Of a stretch of 26,586 bases of DNA, positions 6,726 through 13,387 are shown one piece after another. A program made the translations under genes and the position numbers. Source of the stretch: Halobacillus ihumii. GTDB taxonomy: Bacteria > Bacillota > Bacilli > Bacillales > Halobacillaceae. The notes beneath the pieces were generated by a model that saw only the letters and a program-made list of their open reading frames with translations, made no database searches and was not told where the DNA came from. Location: NCBI RefSeq assembly GCF_902726645.1, contig NZ_CACVAO010000003.1, positions 1-26,586 on the forward strand, read 5' to 3'. Position 1 is the stretch's first letter. Each line of letters begins with the position of its first letter.

Positions 6726-8384
6726 ATGCCAATATCGCCTTGGCTAATCGCTGATAATGGGGTCCGAAACCCCAAAAGGTTAAAAGATGGATTGAGAGTT
6801 CTTGTTAATTCAGAGTTTCATGGGAACTTTTCTAGAGAAAATGAAGCAGGAATGGTACAGTTGCTGGCAGATGAGGGAGTTATCAGTATTCAGACCAATA
6901 CAGATAACACTATTGCTAGGAAGTGGAGGTTAAATCTTATACGCTTAGGGTTTATTGATCCCCACACTCACATAGTGACAGAAAATGGGCGAAGATTAAT
7001 TCATTCTTCTTCATTGCCTTCTGAAGAGGAATGCTTTCTTAGGTCTTTAATTGCTCACCAACTTCCGTCTAGCATACATTCTTTCACCTCTGAAGATATA
7101 AAGCCTTTTAGCCCTTTAAGAATGGTCTTGGAAATTATTAAAGGATTAGAACAAAGAGGAGAGGACCCGCAAATTACTAAGAATGAATTAGCTTCAATTG
7201 TGGTCCTAAGGTATGACATGGATAGGATTTATGAAATAATTAATGAAATCATTTATTATCGTAATGAACGTTCTAATTCTGACAACAAAAAACGATTCGA
7301 GAATAACTTTAGAGATAATGTCTCTCAAGAGCATGGGAATATTAGTAGTCAGAGTTTGAAAGACTATGCTGATGTAAACATTCGTTATTTAAAGTTAACA
7401 GGTTTATTTGCTGAAGACGGGCGCAATCTAACTGTAGCAGTGCATAAGGAGATCATGGTGAATCAGATTGTACAACAACCTTACACCCCTATTCCGGATG
7501 ACGTATATGAGACTGTTTTAGCTCAAGGGGCCCCATTACCAACCGATGATGAACACGAAGCTATTATAGCAATAAATAATTTACACTCTTTATTAATATC
7601 TCATGGAGAAGTGGTTGCACCTTTACAAAATTTACAATCTCTTTCTGTTCAAGATCTTTCACAATTACGTCTGCAATTGGAGAATGATTGGATTCATGTA
7701 TTGGAGAAGCGTTATGCTGATCAGCAGATGGAACAATGGCAAGATATACTTGAGTACTTAAACGCTCTACAAAACCACCGTAACTCAAGAAAAATTCCAA
7801 ATGGGGAGGCCCCAGCCTATTTAGAATGGGCAGTTTGGAGAGCTTTTTTAGCAATGAACGCTTTGAAGAATCAGCCATGGGAAGCAAGAAGATTTAAAGT
7901 AGATCGAAGCTTTTTACCTGTTCGTCATGCGCCAGGTGGTGGCCCCGACATGATTTTTGAATTTGAAAATTTCGTTATTATTATGGAAGTAACTTTAACA
8001 AGTAGCTCGAGGCAAGAAGCTGCTGAAGGAGAACCAGTTCGCAGGCACGTAGCTCAGTATATAGATAAATTTGAAGAGAATAATAAACGAGTATATGGGA
8101 TTTTTATTGCTAATAATATCGATACAAATACAGCTGAAACTTTCCGAATTGGTGTATGGTATCGTACTGATGATTCGGAGCTTACTCTTCAAATTATTCC
8201 TATAACCCTTTCTGATTTTTCTAAATTATTTAAAGCCATCTTTGAAAAAGAAAGGGCAGACCAGGCCCAACATATCATAATGCAACTAATGAACAACCTC
8301 TTATCCTTTAGTAATTCCCGCGCTCCAATATGGAAGAGGATTATAAATGAAGAAATTACTAAAGAGATTGATTTGCTAAGTTAA
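6726..8384 (+). CDS. AlwI-family type IIS restriction endonuclease
   Basis: The 552-aa protein starts with SPWLIADNGVRNPKRLKDGL, close to the N-terminal signature of the AlwI/MlyI/PleI/N.BstNBI family. Its C-terminal part has a PD-(D/E)xK-type core: E367 (YLEW), D408 (GGGPDM), then 12 residues to E421 (MEVT), and E434 thirteen residues further. These spacings match the D456-x12-E469-x12-E482 set I recall for N.BspD6I, with E367 in the E418 position. The usual Lys of ExK is Thr here, as I recall for this family. The ATG follows TTAAGGAGGACTC. Whether it cuts both strands or only nicks cannot be told. Context with the double methyltransferase supports an intact restriction-modification system. 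Confidence 0.85.
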   Translation: MPISPWLIADNGVRNPKRLKDGLRVLVNSEFHGNFSRENEAGMVQLLADEGVISIQTNTDNTIARKWRLNLIRLGFIDPHTHIVTENGRRLIHSSSLPSEEECFLRSLIAHQLPSSIHSFTSEDIKPFSPLRMVLEIIKGLEQRGEDPQITKNELASIVVLRYDMDRIYEIINEIIYYRNERSNSDNKKRFENNFRDNVSQEHGNISSQSLKDYADVNIRYLKLTGLFAEDGRNLTVAVHKEIMVNQIVQQPYTPIPDDVYETVLAQGAPLPTDDEHEAIIAINNLHSLLISHGEVVAPLQNLQSLSVQDLSQLRLQLENDWIHVLEKRYADQQMEQWQDILEYLNALQNHRNSRKIPNGEAPAYLEWAVWRAFLAMNALKNQPWEARRFKVDRSFLPVRHAPGGGPDMIFEFENFVIIMEVTLTSSSRQEAAEGEPVRRHVAQYIDKFEENNKRVYGIFIANNIDTNTAETFRIGVWYRTDDSELTLQIIPITLSDFSKLFKAIFEKERADQAQHIIMQLMNNLLSFSNSRAPIWKRIINEEITKEIDLLS

Positions 8385-8390
8385 GAGTTA

Positions 8391-8450
8391 AATGCCACTT
8401 AACGTGATCATCGTGAAAATACGGGTGGTTCCTTAATCTTAGCGTTGTGA
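8391..8450 (+). pseudogene. Decayed fragment of a copy of the small membrane-protein gene
   Basis: Bases 8391-8440 align without gaps to 2197-2246, inside the 5' region of the membrane-protein gene, with 40 of 50 identical, including CGTGAAAAT and TGGTTCCTTAATCTT. In the shared frame the gene reads RENAAGSLI and the fragment reads RENTGGSLI, but the fragment has a TAA where the gene has CAT and ends at TGA 8448-8450. It is therefore a remnant of a related gene. It begins just after the endonuclease stop, at the edge of the cargo block. Confidence 0.68.
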
Positions 8451-8472
8451 TTTCGCAGTATTTAAAGTAAAT

Positions 8473-8510
8473 ATAAGCACCCCATTCAAATATTTGAATG
8501 GGGTGCTTAT
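8473..8510. terminator. Perfect 38-bp palindromic hairpin between convergent genes
   Basis: ATAAGCACCCCATTCAAA (8473-8490) pairs perfectly with TTTGAATGGGGTGCTTAT (8493-8510). It abuts the parR stop on the minus strand and closes the restriction operon side on the plus strand. The flanks are AT-rich rather than a clean T-run. Its AGCACCCC/GGGGTGCT core also appears in the hairpin at 1190-1215. Confidence 0.65.
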
Positions 8511-8511
8511 T

Positions 8512-8805
8512 TCATTCAAAGTCGTTCGATGAAAACGAAGCTCCTAGCGTTGGGATTTTCTTTTTTTCTTTTTTGTCCTTCTTCGGGGTAGGTTCTTTAT
8601 TGTCTTCTTCCTTTGATATTTTTTCTGTCGACTGCTGCACTATGTTTTGTTGGCCTATGCTCTGCATCGCATTCATATATTGGCGAATGATTGACTTAAT
8701 GAAGCCGGCACGAGTCGTTCCATTATTGTCAATGAATTGGATAAGGTCAGCTTCCTTTTCCATATTAAATTGAAGTTCCACTCTTTCTTTTTTCTTCTCG
8801 GACAC
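8512..8805 (-). CDS. parR: ParR-like centromere-binding protein
   Basis: The 97-aa protein has a ribbon-helix-helix N-terminus (KKERVELQFNMEKEADLIQF, then helices to about residue 46) and a disordered, Lys/Glu-rich tail, typical of ParR adaptors that bind centromere repeats and cap ParM-type filaments. The start is GTG at 8805; the parM stop TAA (8810-8808) is two bases upstream, so translation is probably coupled. Being the second gene after an actin homologue whose upstream region carries regularly spaced repeats supports the assignment. The residues that contact ParM cannot be identified here. Confidence 0.83.
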   Translation of the reverse strand: MSEKKKERVELQFNMEKEADLIQFIDNNGTTRAGFIKSIIRQYMNAMQSIGQQNIVQQSTEKISKEEDNKEPTPKKDKKEKKKIPTLGASFSSNDFE

Positions 8806-8807
8806 CT

Positions 8808-9866
8808 TTAGACACCTGCTTCCTCAAGTTGTGATGCCTTTCCGAATTTATAAAAACCGTTTACGTTTGCTGTTTCACTATTCTCTACAAAGATTGCGTG
8901 TTTATAAGCACTTAAGATTTCTTCATGATTAATTAGGTTTGCCCCTCCACCAGTAAACAGGAAGGTATCAATCTTAGATGTACCTTTTAATGTGGTATTA
9001 ATGGTGTTAATGAGCTCACGTGTATATTTAATTTTGGCTTTTTTCACGTGTTTGCTAATATCATACGATTCATTTTTATTTGGCTGAAAGTAATATTTGT
9101 CATTGTCGCTTTGACGCATGATTTTTTCTACATTTCTACTTGTAATGCCATGAATATTGTCTTTTAAACAGCTATTTGTAATCATGTCATAGACTTTATA
9201 AGCGCCACTTTCCTTCTGAGCTCGTCCAGTATCAGCCAGATTCATATTTATTAACGTATCAATAAGAATGGTCCCTCCGCCAATATCTACAATCGTAATT
9301 TGTTCCTCTAAGTAATTTTCTTTTTTTAAGTAACCATCTGTATCAAGCATTTCATTATAGATGGTTCCTACAGGCTGAGGAAGCACTTTAACCTCTTTAA
9401 CCCGTATGTTTAAACTTTCATCATTAATGGTTACATTATGGTCTCCCTTGAGGACGTTCATAATGTCTTTGACCGAAGACTCATTGAAATCATTTGTTGG
9501 TACACCTGTAATTATAACTACCTCTAAGATCCCTTTTTTTGCTTCCTCAAAGTCTTTGGCTAAATCTCCGATTGCAAATGAAGAGAGCAACTTAAATTCG
9601 TTCGTGTTATAACGATCTTCAAAATGAATTGTGTCTATAAAATCTCCTTTGGAATGTGCTTGGTAAAGGTCTTCTCCCCAAGCATACTCAAACATGGAAT
9701 CAAAGTTTGTCTCGTATTTATTTACTCGTAGCTTTGAATTGAATATTGATGTGCTTTGATCGCCTAGATCATCATAGTCTAAAAATCGGCTTGGTAATAC
9801 CTTTTCTGTTTTGCTAGACTTAATTTTCGTTTGTAAGTTTCCCAGATCAAGAGAAAAGATTTCCAT
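8808..9866 (-). CDS. parM: ParM/StbA-family actin-like partition ATPase
   Basis: The 352-aa protein has the actin-fold signatures: phosphate-1 D7-L-G-N, phosphate-2 D194-I-G-G-G-T199, and an adenosine motif FTGGGAN near residue 307. Such proteins polymerise into filaments that push sister plasmids apart. The ATG at 9866 follows AAAGGAGGAACA. The first centromere-like repeat (9881-9894) begins at the edge of this ribosome site and another fills the promoter spacer, so expression is almost certainly repressed by ParR. The closest known subgroup (ParM, AlfA, Alp7A) cannot be fixed by eye. Confidence 0.87.
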   Translation of the reverse strand: MEIFSLDLGNLQTKIKSSKTEKVLPSRFLDYDDLGDQSTSIFNSKLRVNKYETNFDSMFEYAWGEDLYQAHSKGDFIDTIHFEDRYNTNEFKLLSSFAIGDLAKDFEEAKKGILEVVIITGVPTNDFNESSVKDIMNVLKGDHNVTINDESLNIRVKEVKVLPQPVGTIYNEMLDTDGYLKKENYLEEQITIVDIGGGTILIDTLINMNLADTGRAQKESGAYKVYDMITNSCLKDNIHGITSRNVEKIMRQSDNDKYYFQPNKNESYDISKHVKKAKIKYTRELINTINTTLKGTSKIDTFLFTGGGANLINHEEILSAYKHAIFVENSETANVNGFYKFGKASQLEEAGV

Positions 9867-9880
9867 TGATTGTTCCTCCT

Positions 9881-10023
9881 TTAAAATAACGGTATTTTAC
9901 CGTAGTGTTCTTCTATAATACCGTTAAAATAACGGTACGTCAAACAAGCGAATATAAAAATACCGTTAAAATAACGGTATTTTTATATTGAATCCTATTT
10001 TAAATAACGTTAAAATAACGGTA
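9881..10023. repeat. parC: parC centromere: four repeats at four-helical-turn spacing
   Basis: The core TTAAAATAACGGTA occurs at 9881, 9924, 9966 and 10010, start-to-start distances of 43, 42 and 44 bp. Sites 2 and 3 are full TACCGTTAAAATAACGGTA units (9919-9937, 9961-9979). Site 4 (10005-10023) has one change (TAACGT). Site 1 lacks the left half but is followed by TTTTACCGTAG. The spacing puts all sites on one face of the DNA, as expected for ParR assembling into a partition complex. Interstitial sequences are unrelated. Confidence 0.82.
9915..9943 (-). promoter_or_regulatory. parM promoter with a ParR site filling the spacer
   Basis: On the minus strand TTGACG (9943-9938) and TATTAT (9920-9915) are separated by exactly 17 bp. 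The centromere unit at 9919-9937 fills that spacer and overlaps the -10. ParR bound for partition would block RNA polymerase, giving autoregulation. Confidence 0.78.
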
Positions 10024-10098
10024 AGGGTAATCTATTGAATTTTCAGGCAAAACTAGACAAAATTATTTACAAGGCTTAAGATAGTAGATAATTAGATT

Positions 10099-10127
10099 TT
10101 GACAGGGTAAGGAATCAAAAATACATA
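10099..10127 (+). promoter_or_regulatory. rep promoter
   Basis: TTGACA (10099-10104), 17 bp, then TACATA (10122-10127). Transcription from about 10134 would give a leader of about 275 nt before the rep ATG, containing the region complementary to the antisense RNA and the attenuator. Confidence 0.65.
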
Positions 10128-10141
10128 CAAAAAAGACAAAA

Positions 10142-10240
10142 TTAAAAGAGCAGTGCTGTCAACACTACTCTTTTAAGAAAAAGCTAGCCCACGGCTACCA
10201 ACCTCGCTAGCTTTGAAAACAAGGGGGAATCCCCTCGTTT
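10142..10240 (+). promoter_or_regulatory. Structured rep mRNA leader (three hairpins)
   Basis: Hairpin A pairs TTAAAAGAG (10142-10150) with CTCTTTTAA (10168-10176) plus an inner AGTG/CACT. Hairpin B pairs AAAGCTAGC (10180-10188) with GCTAGCTTT (10206-10214) around a 17-nt loop holding CTACCAA (10195-10201). Hairpin C pairs about 10217-10226 with 10231-10240. The B-loop CTACCAA is complementary to TTGGTAG at 10344-10350, the base of the attenuator, so B could act as part of an antiterminator. Confidence 0.68.
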
Positions 10241-10255
10241 GCTTAATGTAGTTAT
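10175..10255 (-). ncRNA. Antisense RNA controlling rep (RNAIII-like countertranscript)
   Basis: Transcription from the minus-strand promoter at 10290-10262 should start near 10255 and stop near 10175, giving an RNA of about 80 nt. It would fold into an upstream stem AAACGAGGGG/CCCCTTGTTT (10240-10217) and a terminator stem AAAGCTAGC/GCTAGC followed by TTTTTCTT. The 17-nt loop of the terminator hairpin displays UUGGUAG. The RNA is fully complementary to hairpins B and C of the rep leader. This matches the architecture of Inc18 RNAIII and pSK41 RNAI, which lower Rep synthesis by promoting premature termination. No transcript data exist here; ends are estimates. Confidence 0.75.
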
Positions 10256-10261
10256 ATTTAC

Positions 10262-10290
10262 ATAGTAGCGAATAGAAGCCGTTTTTGCAA
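10262..10290 (-). promoter_or_regulatory. Antisense RNA promoter
   Basis: Minus strand TTGCAA (10290-10285), exactly 17 bp, then TACTAT (10267-10262). It faces the rep promoter and lies about 95 nt upstream (on the minus strand) of a hairpin plus T-run at 10214-10175. Confidence 0.72.
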
Positions 10291-10348
10291 GTAATGAATG
10301 CATTTTTTTCTTTACAAAATTCGGCAGTTTTCAAAGTGATAGATTGGT

Positions 10349-10383
10349 AGACCGTTAGGGCGAGAGCTTTAACGGTCTTTTTT
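10349..10383 (+). terminator. Transcription attenuator in the rep leader
   Basis: AGACCGTTA (10349-10357) pairs perfectly with TAACGGTCT (10370-10378) around GGGCGAGAGCTT, followed by a six-T run (10378-10383), 25 nt before the rep ATG. A strong intrinsic terminator inside a leader, with an upstream segment able to pair with its base, is the signature of antisense-controlled attenuation. Confidence 0.85.
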
Positions 10384-10407
10384 GTGTTGAAAAAGAGGTG
10401 AACAGTA

Positions 10408-11886
10408 ATGCAGCAGTTGAATCCAAAAGCCTTAAACGTTATTCAAACCATGACGAATCAGGACTTATTGCTTTATAAAATGATACATTCCAAGTCTGCC
10501 ATGGGAGATCGAATCCTCCAAGATACATATTTGAAAAACAATGATAAGCATGGCGTAGTCTTTGTATCTCCTTCTAAACAGAAACTAAGCCAAGGAAAAG
10601 GGTTTGTTGTAACTTCATACGAAGCTTTAGAGAATGTTTATCATGAAGTCACGCATTGGACACCGAATATCTTTCGCTATGGCACTTATTATGACTTTCA
10701 AAAGCAGTATATCAAGGGACATGAAAAGGTAAATTTAAAGCAAGTCAATGTCATTGGCTTTGATATTGATACAAAAGACGTGGATTTATATGGATTGTTT
10801 TTAGGATGCCAGGAACTTGGTTTACCTCAGCCTAATGTATTACTGGAAACACCCAAAGGTTATCAAGGCTTTTTCATTCTGGAAACACCTTTCTATATAC
10901 ATAATCAGAGCAATTTTAAGGCGTTACGTGTAGCTGAACGTGTAGCTTCAAATTTATTAGATGCTTTAAGTGCGTATGCTCCCATAGATCGGAACTGTAA
11001 CCCTTTTGGTTTTTATCGTATACCTAACGATGAAAACATCGTTTATTATCAAGATCAGCAGGCTAATACAAGTGATTTAATCAACTGGTCCATGAATTAC
11101 GAGCGTGAAGTGAAAAAGAAATCCTTTCATGTTATTTATGGTGGTCAGCATGCTTCAGCATGCCATAACACAGCTTCAGACTGGTACAAAGCTCTTATAA
11201 GGACGGAAACGATTCAATCAGGAGCTTATGCTTCCAGTCGGAATAACGCTCTTTTAACGCTCGCTTTGGCTAATTATTCGGATGGAGTACCAATTGAAGA
11301 TGCTTATGACGTCCTGGATGAATGGAATAGCTCTCTGCATTTTCCTTTATCTCTTCAAGAGTTTGAACGCACTCTCAAGAGTGCTTATTCAGGGAAGTAT
11401 CAAGGGGTTCAGCGTTCTTATGTTGAATCACTGCTTGAGAATTGGACCGATGGATCCATTAGCTTTCATGGTGCTCATGGATGGTATAAGTTTGCCAAGC
11501 CTAGAGAGGAACGAAAACGCAGTCATTATCACGAGTGGGAAAATGATATTCTAAGCTATTTAAACGCTCATACAAGCGCTGAAAAGCCTGTTATAGAGTG
11601 TTCTCTTCGCGTGCTTGCAGATACCCTTGAGATTCCCCTTTCTACGCTTAAGCAAGTGTTTAAGAAATCCAAAAGACTATATAAAAAATCTACCGGAAAA
11701 GGACGAGCTGCTAAAACTATTGTAGCGTCTAAATCTATTTTATTTGATCATTTATTGTTCCTTAAAAAACAAAAAGAAGGTTCATTCAGATCGAAACAGT
11801 TAGTTGAAATGTTATTCCCTAAAGAAGAAAAAATACTAACTCATACAGCTTCTATGTATTCCAATTTTGCTTACGATACGAGCTAA
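10408..11886 (+). CDS. rep: Inc18-type replication initiator (RepR/RepE/RepS family)
   Basis: The 492-aa protein closely resembles pIP501 RepR and pAMbeta1 RepE in length (about 497 aa) and in motifs: THWTPNIFRYGTY (residues 82-94), the acidic pair F118-D-I-D121, and the short C-terminus ending in YDTS (RepR ends in YDTG as I recall). A primase C-terminal-type helical region covers about residues 276-335 (SSRNNALLTLALANY). The ATG follows AAGAGGTGA. Inc18 initiators drive unidirectional theta replication by opening an origin just downstream of their gene and handing over to DNA polymerase I. The antisense/attenuator leader matches Inc18 control. No CopR-type repressor gene is seen beside it, unlike pIP501. 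Confidence 0.9.
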   Translation: MQQLNPKALNVIQTMTNQDLLLYKMIHSKSAMGDRILQDTYLKNNDKHGVVFVSPSKQKLSQGKGFVVTSYEALENVYHEVTHWTPNIFRYGTYYDFQKQYIKGHEKVNLKQVNVIGFDIDTKDVDLYGLFLGCQELGLPQPNVLLETPKGYQGFFILETPFYIHNQSNFKALRVAERVASNLLDALSAYAPIDRNCNPFGFYRIPNDENIVYYQDQQANTSDLINWSMNYEREVKKKSFHVIYGGQHASACHNTASDWYKALIRTETIQSGAYASSRNNALLTLALANYSDGVPIEDAYDVLDEWNSSLHFPLSLQEFERTLKSAYSGKYQGVQRSYVESLLENWTDGSISFHGAHGWYKFAKPREERKRSHYHEWENDILSYLNAHTSAEKPVIECSLRVLADTLEIPLSTLKQVFKKSKRLYKKSTGKGRAAKTIVASKSILFDHLLFLKKQKEGSFRSKQLVEMLFPKEEKILTHTASMYSNFAYDTS

Positions 11887-11960
11887 TAATTAATGGGCCA
11901 GTCTGCCATTACATATCTATGTCCGTTTTTTTCTTGTTCAGTAATCTTTTAAAAATGTAT
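11887..11960. other. oriR: Expected plasmid origin (oriR), by analogy with Inc18
   Basis: In Inc18 plasmids the minimal origin lies within tens of bases after the rep stop codon. The equivalent stretch here holds AATGGGCCAGTCTGCCATT, T-rich tracts and an AT-rich segment that could unwind. Placement rests on the family rule; no iterons or DnaA boxes were identified. Confidence 0.42.
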
Positions 11961-12196
11961 TAAAATCATTAGGATTATTTTACCTGCCTATGTAGCTGGG
12001 GGGTTCTTTCAGCTTTTGACTTTGCCAGCTGTTTTATTTTTTGGTTATGTGGATTTAGGTATTTTTTACAGCTGCACTCTTATTTATATTCAAGCTGTTA
12101 CTTATGTTTATATTTCTAAATTTTAATGAAAGTTCATGGAGATCAAGCACCTGATGAAAAATGAAAAGATTATTACATATTTAACGAGGGATTACT
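11961..12196. other. AT-rich gene-free stretch after rep
   Basis: A weak terminator-like element, AGCTGG (11994-11999) with CCAGCT (12025-12030) followed by GTTTTATTTTTT, could end rep transcription. CAGCTG recurs at about 12026 and 12069. A 25-codon frame at 12136-12213 lacks a ribosome site. I see nothing else definite. Confidence 0.3.
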
Positions 12197-12464
12197 ATTT
12201 AAATAATCTTTAAAATAAGTTTAAAACACCTTTTTTATGAATTAAACACAACCGCCCCGCCATTATTCTTTAGTGAAGCGGGATATCTAACTTATTTTTT
12301 CTTCGCTATCGCTACGAAAACTTCTTGACCTCACACACGGAACATCATGTGTGTGAGGTCAAGAAGGCATAAGTTAGATATCCCTGTTATTTATGGGTGG
12401 CGGGGCGGTTGTGTTTATGTAATTATTGTGATAATATGGAAAGTAATTTAAAGATTATTTAAAT
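12197..12464. repeat. Four-tier nested perfect inverted repeat (oriT or single-strand origin candidate)
   Basis: Four pairs of perfectly complementary arms are nested around one centre. Tier 1: ATTTAAATAATCTTTAAA at 12197-12214 with 12447-12464. Tier 2: AAACACAACCGCCCCGCC at 12244-12261 with 12399-12416. Tier 3: GGGATATCTAACTTAT at 12280-12295 with 12369-12384. Tier 4: CTTCTTGACCTCACACAC at 12321-12338 with 12349-12366, closing on a 10-nt loop. Arms are 18, 18, 16 and 18 bp with no mismatch, while the spacers between them are unrelated and differ in length (29/30, 18/14, 25/2). It lies between rep and the Replic_Relax-like gene. As single strand it would fold into one long interrupted stem. 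Roles to consider are oriT, single-strand conversion origin, or a multi-operator control region for the conjugation operon. Confidence 0.85.
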
Positions 12465-12682
12465 GATTTAAGGTGGTGGTTATTGAAGTGATTAAGTTCA
12501 AGTGAGTTTTAAAATCAAGAGATAAAGTGAAAGTTCGTAGTGATTTTTCTGGTGAAAAATTGTTGTGTTTAGATATTTCTGGAAGACATGAAAATGGAAA
12601 TATAGATTTCTGTATTAAATTTAAATTGATGATTTTATTGTGTAAACTGGAAAGGAGGAAAACATTTCTGGGAGGAATTTTG

Positions 12683-13387
12683 GTGAATTTATTGAGAGCG
12701 AAGCAGGAAGAGATTTTAAATTCTATTAACCGGTTTGGGGTTATTACGTCTACACAGTTGATTGATTTTTTGAAGGGGAAAGTGAGTCATGTGTCTGTTT
12801 ATAATACGAAGAAGAAATTGGTATCACTTGGTTTGATTGAGGAAGAAAAAATTGGATATCAGTTGATTTTGTATATGAGACCTAGAGGGGTTGATTATTT
12901 AGGAAGTAAGTTGACAGCTTTTACGAAAATTAATGTGTCTCAGTTGAAGCACCAGTTATGGATGAATGATTGTTTATTAGCTTTTAAGTCACTTGCGGAA
13001 AAGAAAGGTCAGGACTTTGAATTTATTACGGAGAGAGAGTTGAGGAGTAACTATCTTACTCAAAATTTCTCGAGCAAGGATAGACAAAATACGACTTTGT
13101 TAAAGAAGGTTCCTGATCGTATTCCTGATTTTGTACTTATAGAAAAGGGAAAGAGAGTCGCTTGTGAAGTGGAGCTTACACAAAAGTCTGCGAAACGTTA
13201 TAGAGAAAAGTTCGCCAGGTACAAGGATGAGATTTTAAATGGAGATTATGATGTCGTTCGCTATTTATGTGATGATGAACCAATTATGAGGACCGTTGAA
13301 GATTATGCTTCCGCAGCAGGTCTTGATTCATCTATGTTTCAGCGTGAACTCATATGGAGGTTGTTAGAAATTGCCCAAAAAGAGTAA
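12683..13387 (+). CDS. Replic_Relax-like winged-helix protein, candidate relaxase or relaxosome factor
   Basis: The start chosen is GTG 12683 behind GGGAGGAATTTTG; the frame is open back to 12527 but the extra 52 residues look non-coding. The 234-aa protein has a winged-helix region (about residues 3-75, with ITSTQLIDFL and VYNTKKKLVSLGLIEEE) and then a region with P148-D149, 12 residues, E162-V-E164-L-T-Q-K168. That D-x12-E-V spacing is reminiscent of a PD-(D/E)xK fold. The architecture matches the Pfam Replic_Relax (replication-relaxation) family, found on Gram-positive plasmids next to coupling-protein genes. It is the first gene of the conjugation operon and overlaps the coupling-protein gene by 17 bp. 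With no classical relaxase on the plasmid, it is the best candidate for DNA processing at oriT. Confidence 0.72.
   Translation: MNLLRAKQEEILNSINRFGVITSTQLIDFLKGKVSHVSVYNTKKKLVSLGLIEEEKIGYQLILYMRPRGVDYLGSKLTAFTKINVSQLKHQLWMNDCLLAFKSLAEKKGQDFEFITERELRSNYLTQNFSSKDRQNTTLLKKVPDRIPDFVLIEKGKRVACEVELTQKSAKRYREKFARYKDEILNGDYDVVRYLCDDEPIMRTVEDYASAAGLDSSMFQRELIWRLLEIAQKE

Noticed and set aside
8498..8773. 91-codon plus-strand frame opposite parR
   Set aside because: It is the antisense shadow of a convincing ParR gene and its translation is a cysteine- and phenylalanine-rich artefact.
9881..10023. Centromere repeats considered as a CRISPR array or rep iterons
   Set aside because: Units are palindromic and short, lie upstream of parM, and no cas gene exists; their overlap with the parM promoter fits ParR sites.
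10408..11886. Rep considered as a RepA_N-type initiator because of the pSK41-like antisense control
   Set aside because: Its motifs and length match Inc18 RepR/RepE/RepS, not RepA_N.
12136..12213. 25-codon frame ending in the outer arm of the nested inverted repeat
   Set aside because: No ribosome site and no similarity; its end is fixed by the repeat sequence rather than by coding.
12244..12416. Inner tiers of the nested repeat considered as a MITE
   Set aside because: No target-site duplication flanks the arms, and a further perfect outer tier surrounds them at matching distance.
12527..12682. N-terminal extension of the Replic_Relax-like protein from GTG 12527
   Set aside because: No ribosome site precedes 12527, the extra residues resemble no domain, and GTG 12683 has GGGAGG at the right distance and begins where family similarity begins.
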